Shown here: in pieces, positions 51,657-62,509 of the stretch
How positions within the stretch are numbered: the first letter of the stretch is position 1
Layout: the number at the start of each line of letters is the position of its first letter
NCBI GenBank assembly: GCA_964019415.1
Contig: OZ025869.1
Coordinates: 15,415,459-15,479,458 of the forward strand
Direction: 5' to 3'
Origin: Ianthella basta
Taxonomy: Eukaryota > Porifera > Demospongiae > Verongiida > Ianthellidae
DNA length: 64,000 nt
Program-made: the position numbers and the translations under genes
Notes under the pieces: generated by a model
Seen by the model: the letters and a program-made list of their open reading frames with translations, nothing else
The model's database searches: none
Told to the model about the DNA's origin: nothing

Positions 51657-53561
51657 TGAAAATGGCGGTTTGAGCGCTGCACTCGGTCTTTGTCGAAGAC
51701 AGCCGGTCAGCAACGGGGGACGATGGGGAGTAATGAGAAGGAGCGAAATGATTCTAAGAGAGTAGATAATATGATTAAGAGATTCAGGTGTTGGAATGTG
51801 AGGTCAATTAACGGCAAAGAAGAGGAACTGGTCGCTGAAATGAAGAAGTATCAACTGGAGGTATTAGGATTGAGCGAAACAAAGGTGCGGGGAAACAACG
51901 TGAAGCAGATTGGAGACGTAGTGTGTGTGTATTCTGGTGTGCAGGAAGTAAGGGCAATAGGAGAGGTGGTGATTCTCTTGTCGATGAGTTTTGGAGCCTT
52001 TTTGGAGGAGTGGAAGTGTATTAACGAAAGAATTGTGCTGGTTCGATTGAAAGTAGAGGGTGTCTGGGTGAGTCTGATACAGGTATATGCACCAAGAGAA
52101 GATAGAAGCCAGGATGTTAGTTAAAGATGAGTTCTATGCAAAGTTGCAAGACACTGTTGGGGGAGTAGCATGAAGGGACCTGCTGGTTGTGATGGGGGAT
52201 TTGAATGTCAGGGTGGGCAATGAGACAGACATTGGGGGGAGGTCCTTGGGAGGCACGGTGAACAGTTATGCAATGAGAATGGGAGCAGGTTGCTACAGTT
52301 TAGTAGTGAACACAACCTACTGATTACCAACACATGGTTCCCTCATAAGAGAAGGATGTGAGTGCCAACCCACAGAGATTTTGGGCCAGAGTCAATAGCA
52401 GAAATCCAAAGGACAGTATGAACCACTTCCGCGATGAGAATGGCCAGGTTTTGGTTGATGCGGATGTTATTGAGAGATGGAAGGAGCATTTTAAGGGGCT
52501 GCTTGGGGTTGAGGGAAGGGTCTGGCCAGGACATGCAGTATAGTGAGGTAGTAACAGATGATGACAGAGAAATAACATTGGAGGAGGTGAGAAAGGGAGT
52601 AAAGAAGTTAAAGTTGAGGAAGGCACCTGGGGTGTGTGGGGTGTTGCCAGAGATGTTAAAAGCCGGAGGAGACGTGGTAATGAAATGGTTGGTATTGTTA
52701 TTCAATATGGTATGGAGAGTTGGTGTAGTCCCAGCAGACTGGAGAAAAGCACAGATCATCCCCATTGTCAAGAAGGGTAGTAGGCTGGAATGCTCGAATT
52801 ACAGAGGGATAAGCCTTTTAAGTGTGGTTGGTAAGGTGTATGCAGGAGTGCTAAATGATAGGGTGAAGTTGATAACAGCAGAAAAAGTAATGGATGAGCA
52901 AGGAGGGTTTAGGGCGGGTAGGGGCTGTAATGATCAGATCTTTACGGTGAGGCAGATTATGGAGAAGACCATTGAAAGGACAAGGTGGTGTATATGGCAT
53001 TTGTAGATTTAGAGAAGGTGTATGATAAAGTGAATAGGGAAAAGCTATGGAGAGTGCTGGAAGAATATGGTGTTGAGGGAAGATTATTACTAGCAATTCA
53101 GTCGCTGTATGAGGGTGGGAAGGCAAGTGTGAGGATTGGAGATAGAGAGTCAAAGTGGTTTGGGGTGATAGGGGTGTGAGACAAGGCTGCACACTATCGC
53201 CATGGTTGTTTAATGTATTTGTGGATAAGGTGACAAGGGAAGCAAGAGGAAGGTTTGTGTGAGAGGTGAAGCCGTCTACAGGTGAGGTGGGATTGCTACT
53301 CTATGCAGATAACATGGTGTTGATGGCAGAGTCGGAAGTGGGGCTGCAGAGCAATTTGCAGGTACTGAGTGAGGCAATGGTTAGATGGGACTTGAAGGTA
53401 AATTGGAGGAAGACAAAAGTGATGAAGGTAGCAAGGGAGAGAGGTGACTGTGAAGTAAGAGTTGGTGACTAGGCTATTGAGCAGGTAGATGAAATGAAAT
53501 ATTTGGGGGTGACGTTAAGTAGTGATGGTAGGATGCAGAAGAAAATGGAGGCAATAATTGG
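51657..53561 (+). mobile_element. Second EEP-type LINE, 5' part (interrupted)
   Basis: Endonuclease start at 51690-52124 (RCWNVRSINGKEEELVAEM, LEVLGLSETKVRGNN, VWVSLIQVYAPRED). Reverse transcriptase pieces at 52358-53540 include KLRKAPGVCGVLPEMLKAGG, CSNYRGISLLSVVGKVYAGV, EQGGFRAGRGCNDQIFTVRQ, FVDLEKVYDKVNREKLWRV and LLYADNMVLMAE. Several frameshifts separate these pieces. Motif C reads YADN where the first LINE has FADD, so it is inactive. A gypsy element is inserted at 53567. Confidence 0.85.
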
Positions 53562-53566
53562 GAGTG

Positions 53567-53844
53567 TGTTATGATGTTGCTTGCATGATTATCTGTATGC
53601 TGTTGTATCCTGTTCTGTTAAGTGTTTCTGTATGATTTGTTGCATGGGTTGGCATGATGGTCACGTTTAGAACTTTCTGCAATGTACTTATAGGGGTGGA
53701 TCACGTGTATTAGTGCAGTTCTGTAATTTAAGCTTTTGGAGATTGTAGGTTGTTTTCGCTTGAGTGTTTTTACCATTGAATTGGCCTGTTCATTGTTCGG
53801 TGCCCTGATCGGGTTGACGTGAGCCAACACCAGCGAACACAACA
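53567..53844 (+). repeat. 5' LTR
   Basis: Begins TGTTATGATGTTGC, ends CAGCGAACACAACA. The bases that follow (TTTGGCGACGAAGTCGG) form the likely primer-binding region; the matching tRNA was not identified. Confidence 0.93.
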
Positions 53845-53885
53845 TTTGGCGACGAAGTCGGAATCTTCAGAGCAGCGCGTTACAG

Positions 53886-54740
53886 ATGGCGACAGTTGGA
53901 AGCATTGCCCCGTACAGTCAGGAAGACGACTGGCTACAGTATGTCGAGCAAGTGAAATTTTACCTGCAGGCCAACGGAATGTAGTCTGCAGAAAAGAAGC
54001 ATGCCACTTTTCTAACGGTGGTTGGACCCACGACGTTTAAGCTCCTGAGAAGTCTTATCGTACCGGAGACACCAGCGGATAAGACGTTCGAGCAACTCGT
54101 AGAGGTCCTAACGAAGTACTTCAGCCCTCCGCCTTTGGAGATTGTGCAGAGATTCAAATTTCATAGCAGATTCAGACGCTCAGGAGAATTGGTGGCGACA
54201 TTCGTGTCGGAGTTACGTTTGCTGTCAGAATTTTGCAATTTCAGCGACTCGCTGGACAGCATGTTGCAGGATCGTCTTGTGTGCGGTATTCAAGACGAAA
54301 ACATTCAGAAGCGGCTCCTTGCAGAAAAGAGATTGACATTCGCGAAAGCAATGGAGCTTGCTCAAGGGATGGAAGCTGCCACCAAGAATGTACGTGAGTT
54401 GCACAGCGCCCAGCAGGCTGAAGTAGCAGTGCCCAATGAGGTTCATCAAGCTGGACCCCCACAACAGCAGTCACCAAGGAGGGATGCGTTGTGTTATCGC
54501 TGCGGGAAGAAAGGGCATACAGCTGCTAAATGTCGTTTCAAGAATGCAGAGTGCCACCTGTGTGGAAAGGTGGGTCATCTCAAAGCCGTTTGTCGGAGTA
54601 GAGAAGGGAGTCCCCCAACAAGCAACCACAGCAAAGTCGGCAACACTCAGTTCGGCAGGTGCAGAAGCAGGAAGAGACATACCCCCTGTGCACCCTTCAG
54701 AGTCCTAGTACAAAGCCATGGATGGCGTCAGTGGAAGTAG
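53886..54740 (+). pseudogene. Gypsy gag (with two zinc knuckles)
   Basis: ATG at 53886, TAG in frame at 53982-53984, then open to 54740. Capsid-like region with VEVLTKYFSPPPLEIVQRFK and FVSELRLLSEFCNF. Two CCHC knuckles follow: CYRCGKKGHTAAKC and CHLCGKVGHLKAVC. The 3' end overlaps the protease frame, which lies in the -1 frame, a usual arrangement for ribosomal frameshifting between gag and pol. Confidence 0.88.
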
Positions 54741-55048
54741 ATGGACAACCACTGACAATGGAGATCGACACAGGAGCTTCGCTTTCACTGGTGTCAAGTG
54801 CCACATACAAATGCTTGTGGCCAACGAAGAAGCTCTGCAAGTCTCATGTGAAGGTACGCACGTACTCAGGCGAGCATATTGGTGTGCTGGGTAGCATGGA
54901 AGTGCAGGTGCAGTACCAAGACCAAGACATCACGCTGCCACTGACGGTGGTCGAAGGAGATGGACAGAGTCTTCTCGGGAGAGATTGGCTCCAGCACATA
55001 CGCCTGGACTGGAGCCAGGTTCATAGTGTCGGTACGAGCGCCCTGTAA
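54659..55048 (+). CDS. Gypsy aspartic protease
   Basis: MEIDTGASLSLVS contains the D-T-G-A active site, and LLGRDWLQHI is the flap-distal conserved block. It overlaps the end of gag by about 80 bp in the -1 frame. A TAA at 55046-55048 separates it from the reverse transcriptase in the same frame. Confidence 0.85.
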   Translation: MQKQEETYPLCTLQSPSTKPWMASVEVDGQPLTMEIDTGASLSLVSSATYKCLWPTKKLCKSHVKVRTYSGEHIGVLGSMEVQVQYQDQDITLPLTVVEGDGQSLLGRDWLQHIRLDWSQVHSVGTSAL

Positions 55049-55051
55049 AGT

Positions 55052-55871
55052 TTGCTTGAGCGGAAGAAAGCATTGTTCCAGCCAGGGCTAGGGACACTGA
55101 AAGGGTACAAAGCCAAAATTAACGTAGATTCAATTGCGACACCCAAGTTCTGCAAGGCACGCCCAGTTCCCTATGCCATGTGCTCAAAAGTGGAGGAGCT
55201 AGAGCGCTTGACGAGTGAAGGTATCATTGAACCTGTGAGATTTGCAGATTGGGCAGCACCCATTGTTCCTGTGATGAAGCGTGATAAGGAGACGGCGCAT
55301 CTGCGGGGATTACAAGCTCACAGTGAACACTGCATCAAAGTTGGAGCAGTATCCCATCCCGCAAATTGAAGATTTGTTTACGGCACTTTCCGGTGGTCAG
55401 TATTTCTCCACATTGCACATCAGCCAAGCATACCAGCAAATCGAGCTCGATGATGAGTCAAAGCAGTACGTAGTGATCAACACACACAAGGGTCTCTTCA
55501 GATACAACCGTCTTCCATTCGGTGTATCCTCAGCTCCAGCAATTTTCCAAAGAATCATGGAAAGCCTCCTCCAGGGAATGCCAGGAGTGGCAGTGTACCT
55601 GGACGACATCCTCGTGTTCGGTAAGTCTGAAGAGGAGCATCTATCTGCCCTGGAGCAAGTACTGAATCGTTTGGAAGAAGCTGGTCTCCTGCTGAATCGA
55701 GGCAAGTGTGTATTCATGGCTGAGTCCGTAGCCTACCTTGGCCATATTGTGGACGCCCAAGGACTACACCCCGACCCAGACAAAGTCAGAGCCATTGAAG
55801 AAGCACCACCACCGCAGTGCATCTCAGAGCTCAAGTCCTACCTGGGGCTACTAACCTACGTATTACAGTAA
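55052..55871 (+). pseudogene. Gypsy reverse transcriptase
   Basis: First part (frame of the protease): RPVPYAMCSKVEELERLTSE and EGIIEPV. A frameshift near 55285 leads to ICGDYKLTVN, TLHISQAYQQIELDDES, GLFRYNRLPFGVSSAPAIFQ and GVAVYLDDILVFGKSEEEHL (YLDD catalytic motif). Motif A has TLHIS where a D is expected (usual TLDLS), so one catalytic Asp is missing. A frame break also occurs at 55869. Confidence 0.88.
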
Positions 55872-55983
55872 GATTTTGCCTGATCTTGCTACACGGCTTG
55901 CCCCTTTGTATGCTCTACTCCGCCATGACACACCATGATCATGGAACAAGAAGAGAGAGAAGGCCTTCCAGGCATCTAAGAAG

Positions 55984-56835
55984 TTGTTGACATCATCTGG
56001 TTTTTTGGTCCACTTTGACCCTGACCTTCCTCTCCTGCTTGCCTGTGATGCGTCCTCCTACAGTATTGGAGCTGTGTTGTCACATCAGATGCAGGATGGT
56101 ACAGAACGTCCAATTGCCTTTGTGTCTCGCTCACTAACAGACGTAGAGCGCAAGTACTCTCAGATCGAAAGAGAAGCATTGGCTTGTGTGTACGGTGTGA
56201 AGAAGTTCCATAACTACCTTTTCAACAAGAAGTTCACACTCCAAACGGATCACAAGCCTCTCCTCTCACTCTTCAATGAGCACAAGGGAGTACCATCCCA
56301 GGCATCTGGCAGAATACAAAGGTGGGTGTTGGCTTTGGCCATGTATGAGTTTGTTATTTCCTCTAAACCTACAGGCAAACATGGGAATGCAGATGCCATG
56401 AGCAGGCTGCCACTGCCAGAAGAGCCCCCATTCACCCCATCACCAGCAGAACTTGTCTGTTTGGTGGAAGGTCTCCAGGAAGCACCTGTGACAGCCACAC
56501 AGATCCAGAACTGGACCAGACAAGATCCGGTCATGTCGAGAGTCTGGCAGTTGACCAAGCAAGGCTGGTCTGAAGACTGTCCAGAAGACCCCCAATTGAA
56601 GCCATTCTGGTTGAAGCGAGGGGAGCTGTCCTTGCTAGATGGCTGTGTGCTATGGGGTTCCCGTGTTGTTGTCCCGGAGCCAGGACGGAAGCAGCTACTT
56701 TTGGAGCTACATGCTGGGCACCAAGGGATGGCGAAGATGAAGAGTTTAGCACGTTCGTTCCTTTGGTGGCCTGGTATGGATGCACAAATTGAAGGTATGG
56801 CAAAAGAATGTGAATTGTGTCAACAGTTAGGTTAG
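55984..56835 (+). CDS. Gypsy RNase H and integrase zinc-binding region
   Basis: ACDASSYSIGAVLSHQMQDG begins the RNase H domain, with SQIEREALACVYGVKKFHNY and LQTDHKPLLSLF following. The integrase zinc finger includes HAGHQGMAKMKSLARSFLWW and KECELCQQ (HH-CC). The frame then enters the GTTAG repeat and stops, separating it from the integrase core. Confidence 0.88.
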   Translation: MLTSSGFLVHFDPDLPLLLACDASSYSIGAVLSHQMQDGTERPIAFVSRSLTDVERKYSQIEREALACVYGVKKFHNYLFNKKFTLQTDHKPLLSLFNEHKGVPSQASGRIQRWVLALAMYEFVISSKPTGKHGNADAMSRLPLPEEPPFTPSPAELVCLVEGLQEAPVTATQIQNWTRQDPVMSRVWQLTKQGWSEDCPEDPQLKPFWLKRGELSLLDGCVLWGSRVVVPEPGRKQLLLELHAGHQGMAKMKSLARSFLWWPGMDAQIEGMAKECELCQQLG

Positions 56836-56899
56836 GTTAGGTTAGGTTAGGTTAGGTTAGGTTAGGTTAGGTTAGGTTAGGTTAGGTTAGGTTAGGTTA
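56826..56899. repeat. (TTAGG)n telomere-like array, about 15 units
   Basis: Perfect GTTAG/TTAGG pentamers inserted between the zinc finger and the core of the gypsy integrase. Confidence 0.97.
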
Positions 56900-57352
56900 T
56901 CTTATTTGACGTGGGAAAGCCACTAGCCACAGGCTACTCCAAAGGCACCCACAAAATAAAAGGAGAAAAAATTGAAAAAAGTATCAAGACGTTTAGCTTC
57001 AGAAGTGGTACAGTTGGACCACACAACATCACAATAGTTCAAGGTCTCGTGGTTTGCCACCTTCCGCCCCATTACATCCCTGGTCATGGCCAAGTGCTCC
57101 ATGGTCTAGGATCCATCTAGAGGTTAGGTAATCTTATTTGACGTGGGAAAGCCACTAGCCACAGGCTACTCCAAAGGCACCCACAAAATAAAAGGAGAAA
57201 AAATTGAAAAAAGTATCAAGACGTTTAGCTTCAGAAGTGGTACAGTTGGACCACACACCATCACAATAGTCAAAAGTCTCGTGGTTTGCCACCTTCCGCC
57301 CCATTACATCCCTGGTCATGGCCAAGTGCTCCATGGTCTAGGATCCATCTAG
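56900..57352. repeat. Tandem duplication (about 230 bp x 2) after the TTAGG array
   Basis: Unit 1 (56898-57120) and unit 2 (57129-57352) are nearly identical. Each has 'atcttatttgacgtgggaaa', 'gtatcaagacgtttagcttc' and an integrase-derived end 'cattacatccctggtcatgg'. Only the second unit runs on into the integrase core. A short 'ggttaggtaa' also separates the units, so the duplicated unit includes a piece of the array. Confidence 0.9.
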
Positions 57353-58332
57353 ACTATGCTGGGCCGATTGCTGGTCAGATGTTTTTGGTCTTAATTGATG
57401 CCCATACGAAGTGGTTAGAGGTATTCAATGTTCCAGCAGCCACATCATCTGAGACCATTCGCCAATTGAGAACAACCTTTTCAAGGTTTGGCCTCCCCCA
57501 CACTGTCGTGACAGATAACGGATCCTGTTTCACGAGTGAAGAGTTTGAGACATTTCTTGCCAAGAATGAGGTACGACATGTGAAGACTGCCCCATATCAC
57601 CCTGCCTCTAATGGTCAGGCAGAGCGTGCAGTTCAAGTGTTCAAGAATGGGTACAAGAAAATGAAAGAAGGTACCATTTCTGATCGGTTGACAAGATTTC
57701 TCTTCTCGAACAGAATCACTCCACATAGTACCACAGGCTCATCACCTGCTGAGCTGATGTTTGGTCAAAATCTCCGTTCGAGGTTTGATCAAGTGCAACC
57801 TGATGTATCCATGAGGGTTCAGACACAACAAGAGCAGCAAAAGAGAGTGCATGACAACAATGCGCGCAGAAGGATTTTTGAAGAAGGTGAATCAGTCTTT
57901 GTTCGCAACTTTCGGCCTGGACAACCGTGGATTCCAGGACATGTTGTGAGACTGTCTGGACCTGTGTCACTTGTGGTTAAGTTGACAAATGGTTATGTGG
58001 TAAAACGCCATCAGGATCACATCAGGAAGAGATCTGAGTCAACTGAATCGTCTGATCATGAGACATTGCCAGAGCCCGTGGATGATACTGCAGTACCAGT
58101 ACCAGACGTTGTGGGTACTGAGGAAGACAGTGTACCAGCTGCCCCGACTGAAGATCTGACTTCTGCAGCAGCTGTTCCTACTAGTGATTCCACCACTAGT
58201 TCACCGCCAACGGCACCTCAGCCAACGACCTCCACGCCTAATGCCAATTCTACCGTTGTGCCAACGTCAGCATCTCCACATCATTGGTACCCAACACATT
58301 CGAGGGTACCTCCGGACAGATATTGTTATTGA
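57286..58332 (+). CDS. Gypsy integrase core and C-terminal region
   Basis: LVLIDAHTKWLEVF (first Asp), TVVTDNGSCFTSEEFETFL (second Asp), YHPASNGQAERAVQVFKNGY (Glu) form the D,D-35-E triad. VFVRNFRPGQPWIPG and SLVVKLTNGY are the GPY/F-type module. The last 90 residues are Thr/Pro/Ser-rich. Stop at 58330. No chromodomain was seen. Confidence 0.92.
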   Translation: MPPSAPLHPWSWPSAPWSRIHLDYAGPIAGQMFLVLIDAHTKWLEVFNVPAATSSETIRQLRTTFSRFGLPHTVVTDNGSCFTSEEFETFLAKNEVRHVKTAPYHPASNGQAERAVQVFKNGYKKMKEGTISDRLTRFLFSNRITPHSTTGSSPAELMFGQNLRSRFDQVQPDVSMRVQTQQEQQKRVHDNNARRRIFEEGESVFVRNFRPGQPWIPGHVVRLSGPVSLVVKLTNGYVVKRHQDHIRKRSESTESSDHETLPEPVDDTAVPVPDVVGTEEDSVPAAPTEDLTSAAAVPTSDSTTSSPPTAPQPTTSTPNANSTVVPTSASPHHWYPTHSRVPPDRYCY

Positions 58333-58385
58333 CTCATGTGACTTTGATTTTTACTATTACCCAGCCTTTGTTAAGGGGGAAGGGA

Positions 58386-58663
58386 TGTTATGATGTTGCT
58401 TGCATGATTATCTGTATGCTGTTGTATCCTGTTCTGTTAAGTGTTTCTTTATGATTTGTTGCATGGGTTGGCATGATGGTCACGTTTAGAACTTTCTGCA
58501 ATGTACTTATAGGGGTGGATCACGTGTATTAGTGCAGTTCTGTAGTTTAAGCTTTTGGAGATTGTAGGTTGTTTTCACTTGAGTGTTTTTACCATTGAAT
58601 TGGCCTGTTCATTGTCCGGTGCCCTGATCAGGTTGACGCGAGCCAACACCAGCGAACACGACA
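58386..58663 (+). repeat. 3' LTR with preceding polypurine tract
   Basis: AAGGGGGAAGGGA (58373-58385) is the polypurine tract. The LTR has the same length as the 5' LTR and ends ACACGACA, followed by GAGTG. Confidence 0.93.
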
Positions 58664-58668
58664 GAGTG

Positions 58669-59060
58669 CTACGAGAATGATTGGAGGAATGAGTGAGGCA
58701 GTATTGAGGAGAGAGTTAAGTAAGGGCACAAAATTGAAAGTAGTCAAGTAGTCATTGATGCCATCTTTGTTGTATGGGTGTGAGGCATGGAGCTTGACAA
58801 AGCAGCAGCAGTTGAAAGTGCAGGCAACGCAAATGAATGTTTTAAGAAGAGTACAAGGAGTAAGTAGAATGGAGAGAATAAGGAGTGAACACATTAGACA
58901 GCATCTTGGGCAGGAAAGTGTATTAGGTGTGATAAGGAGAAGGCAGGAAAATTGGAAGGGCAAATTGAATGAGATGAGCAGCGACAGAGTGACAAAGAAG
59001 GTGTATGTAAGAGAGATGGAAGGAAGAAGGCCGAGAGGTAGACCGGACGGACATTGTAAA
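58669..59060 (+). mobile_element. Second EEP-type LINE, 3' part
   Basis: Continues the element interrupted at 53561: MPSLLYGCEAWSLTKQQQLK, VLRRVQGVSRMERIRSEHIR and GRRPRGRPD. It stops abruptly in the RPRGRP block, followed by unrelated sequence without a clear tail. Confidence 0.85.
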
Positions 59061-59328
59061 ATGGCCGCGCGCTTGATGCTCTCTGTTTGCTAGGCTCAAA
59101 ATCATTTTTCTTTATATTTCGCCGTGTGTCCAAAGAACACAAAGTGTTTCTAAAACATGTTTAAGTAATAGTATCGTAGTAGAAAGCTTACCTAACTGTT
59201 CTCCTGTGAGCTACAGCTCTAAATACAACAGAAGTCCAATAACCCGTTGGCCAATAATGGCAGACCAGCGAATCGTGGTATATAACGCTAGCCACGATTT
59301 GCTCATAGGGTCATCATAGGGTAACCTT
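59061..59328. other. Nothing recognised except a small hairpin
   Basis: CGAATCGTGG and CCACGATTTG near 59270-59300 form a hairpin. Confidence 0.4.
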
Positions 59329-59765
59329 TCAGTCAGCACACTCCTCCTCCTGGCACAAAGTAACAATTACATTCTCATTCAGAATGTCATATAGATAGAT
59401 CAAAAAGCAGTTAGCAAACATTTGACAGTTTGGTAGGGGTGCTTTCACTGGATGACTGGCTGCTCTGGAGATTTGAAACTCCTGCAAACCCAACAGTCTA
59501 GTGTAACTTGATGTATCTTTGAAGCCAACAACAATGCTGTACCCCCAACTATCTGATTTACTGAACATGTATGGGGAAGAAGTGAGGGCTTCTCAGCTGG
59601 CTCAGGCATCAGAAAGGGTTGGTTCTCTAATACCAGCTTCACAACAGGGTTGAAAACCTTGCCGAAGTTTTGACGAGATGCTCTGGTCTTCTTCAGGGCG
59701 AGAATCTGATGTATGGGGAAATTGCTAGCAAGTAGTTCGAGTTCAGGGGTGCCCCGGCGCCCCAC
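59329..59765 (-). pseudogene. Unidentified coding fragment with one frameshift
   Basis: The minus-strand frame 59765 to about 59570 reads SNFPIHQILALKKTRASRQN, then FGKVFNPVVKLVLENQPFLM. Near 59565 the good frame switches to FSKSDSWGYSIVVGFKDTSS, LLGLQEFQISRAASHPVKAP and LPNCQMFANCFLIYLYDIL. The composition is protein-like and the two parts seem continuous. I do not recognise the family. It may be an exon of the SRCR gene's host intron or part of a transposon. Confidence 0.35.
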
Positions 59766-61033
59766 GAGTTTTTAAACTCAAAATACTTGTTTGGGAAGAC
59801 CTCCAGAAACTGGAGATACGTATCCTTCATAATCATTGATTGATTGATTGATTGACATGTAAAAACACCTACACAAGTTTGCAGCACTGCCCTGATGTTA
59901 ACTGTACTATTGTCATTGTTCTGTGTTTGGTGTGTTTGATGTGACTATGCTGAAACATGACATAGGAGAATTCTACTGTGTTGGAAAATCTATATATAGC
60001 AAAACGGTTGTCCGTGAAGTTCTCCTGCGAGCAGCCACCAATTGAGACCAAACTTCCAGATTATGGACGCCACAGCCGGTCTCAATCTAAGGGGGGCGAT
60101 TTGCGTACAGAAGCTCCTGCCGAGGAGCACGCGGCGAAAAACCTCGAAGTGACCGTCCGCCATCTTGGATCTACAGAGAAAATATACAGTTTTCTGGGCA
60201 CACTCCTATGCTGCCAATACAAAAGAAGAGCCCCAATCGTTGTCTGCGAACTGCTCCCGTGAGCATCGACGAATAGCGCCCAAACGTTCCCATCCATCAC
60301 ACTCTGTACCCAGTCTCAATATAAGGTGGTAGACGTGCTTAAAGAAGCAGCTGTCAAGGAGCGCACAGCAAAAAAACAGAATGAACCGACCATCGGCCTG
60401 CTTGGTCTTGGAAGAACAGTATGCTGTATCCCAAGCGTTCGCGCAGGTGCTAGGATTACACCCAAGCTAACACGATGCCGAAGCAGAGAAAAAGGAAAGG
60501 GGGGTTGTCCTACCTGTCCAAGGATGCACGGAGGAAAAAAGGCAGCCCATTCAGCTCAAGACCATCGGACTGTGGTGCTGGTGAGCTTTTTATTGGCCCA
60601 GCGAGGAAAACACAGAAGCGCTAGCTAGCTAGGCCAGCCTGGACTATCCTTTGCCAGAGCATGCATGACCAGCCAGTGCATTACTAGCTGGGGGCTGAGT
60701 AGCAATGGCACTACCAGCCTGTGTCCGACCAGCTGGCATACGCTGAGCACACGAAGAGACCCGACCTTCAGGCGGGTCTCTCCGCTAGTTAATAGTAAAA
60801 GAAAAAGAGACCTTATTATATTGGCAAGGAAGAGCAGTTCTAGCAACATTTGAGATTGTATCTGGTAAAGACATCTCTCCTACATGAAACACTTGAGCCT
60901 CACAGGAAGGAGCGATAGCAGATTTAGAAACTGGGGAACTGTGCATACAATAAAATAGTATGGTGTGCCTGTGTCATTGTGTGCATGCACACACTCACAA
61001 ATGCATGCTCCGCACAACTACAGACTGACTGAC

Positions 61034-61339
61034 CTTCACACACAACACCTACATCTTCCTTGTGACTGCAGTTATGCCCACCAGTGCTGCGATGATCACA
61101 CTCAGTGATGGTGCTCTCATTACCGACACAGGCCGCTTCACTGAACAAGATGGGGCCACTGCCTGAACCAAACCTAGCAGGTCCCACTGCAGCTGTTGCA
61201 TTGATGTAGCCCAGTTGACGACACACCACCGTGGCATCCTGCAGATCCCAGTCATCATCACACACAGTGCCCCAGGTACCATTGTGGTAGACCTCCACAC
61301 GCCCCTCATATCGACCAGACCCTCCCACCAGTCGAATAC
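61034..61339 (-). CDS. SRCR domain exon (type II cassette)
   Basis: The 306-bp exon encodes [60 protein letters not shown] and DVGVVCEG. Phase 1-1, acceptor GACCCAG, donor GTCAGT. It is the most upstream SRCR exon in the window on the minus strand. It precedes the type I exon at 49447-49785, with an 11-kb intron filled by the nested LINE and gypsy elements. The gene start lies beyond 64 kb. Confidence 0.86.
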
Positions 61340-62428
61340 CTGGGTCAGTAACAAATGGAGCAAACTGATGACAGTGCATAGACATGCCTACTCATGCTGT
61401 CACCACAGACTACCTCTATGATGACACAATGAGAGTCTGACACAGAAGGGGTGACTGGGAGGGAAGCGATAAGGGTGATCAAGGCCCAGTGACAGCCAAA
61501 GCCAAAGGTTCATTGTTGGGAGTGACATACAGCAGCTCACCATTCTTTCCAGTCGTTGCCATTGTCAAGATCATGGACACTGAGCTCATCCTGCTCAAGT
61601 CAATGGTCCAGAAAAGGCCAATTCAGTGGAGCTATGTATGAGACGTTTTGACAGCCAGTGAGGCTGTACAGCCACTGAAGCATACCTTTGGTGCATTAGT
61701 ACCCATAACACAGTAATGGAATACTGTATTCAATTTCTTGGCTCTGGTTCGTAGCTGGATTGTTGCTGTACCCAATTTATCGACGAAACAAGTAAGCCGG
61801 GCAACCTGTGCATCGTATTGTATGTTATGGCGCCACAATTGTTGTCACAGCTGCATTTCTCTTCAGCTGCAGGGATCTATGGGATTTAGACACCCAGTAT
61901 CTCAATGGTTTAGATCCCGCGCAAAGTACAAGAGAAAGTCTACGTACGAGTTTTAGAATGATCACTTAGAACACCCGTTACCATGGTAACGGGATCAATT
62001 ACAGCATACAGACAACCACCACCATCCCAACATCGACAGCACTATCATGCTGTCTGATATAACAGCTGTCCAGAGTTTGAGTCATTTGCAGCTGCTTCTT
62101 GCCCAAAAGTACACAGTGTAACAGTAAACAAGTGCAAATTTGCAGTAGTTGTGGCAGAAACAGCTGCAAAATGACCCCAGTGTTTGCATGTACAGCTATT
62201 ATGTAATAGTTAAATGCTGACCAAGAGGTGTCTCTGAGATTTAGAGCACGAGGCACGAGGGCGCGAAGCGCCCGAGTGCTGAGTGGTCTAAATCTTCAGA
62301 GACACTGATTGGTCAGCATTTAAGTGTTATAGATCCCAACGATTGGGCAAGGAGCGGCAGCGAATCAGTTTACCAACTCGTACTTGCGTCATCACGCGTC
62401 TTCCGGAAGTAGTTAGCAATTTTTGACA

Positions 62429-62509
62429 ATGGCCGAGAAAACGTCATTTGGTTATTGGGTTTGTCATCTCGCAGCAGACGTTCCTAAAGGTCGGCAGTGG
62501 ATGCGGCGC
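62429..62509 (+). other. Possible short first exon
   Basis: ATG at 62429 opens MAEKTSFGYWVCHLAADVPK followed by GRQWMRR, then GTAAGC (62510), a plausible donor. The surroundings are GC-richer than the neighbourhood. No downstream exon identified. Confidence 0.25.

Larger units (their letters stand above)
53567..58663 (+). mobile_element. Ty3/gypsy LTR retrotransposon inserted in the LINE
   Basis: Two 278-bp LTRs (53567-53844, 58386-58663) start TGTTATGATG and end ACACAACA or ACACGACA. They are flanked by the 5-bp duplication GAGTG (53562-53566, 58664-58668). By eye the LTRs differ at about seven positions. Order gag, protease, RT, RNase H, integrase defines Ty3/gypsy, of the type often labelled K02A2.6-like. 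A purine tract precedes the 3' LTR. Several stops and frameshifts, plus an insertion in the integrase region, mean this copy is defective. Confidence 0.95.

Noticed and set aside
56826-56899. A real chromosome end
   Set aside because: The TTAGG array is short, internal and flanked on both sides by parts of one gypsy element.
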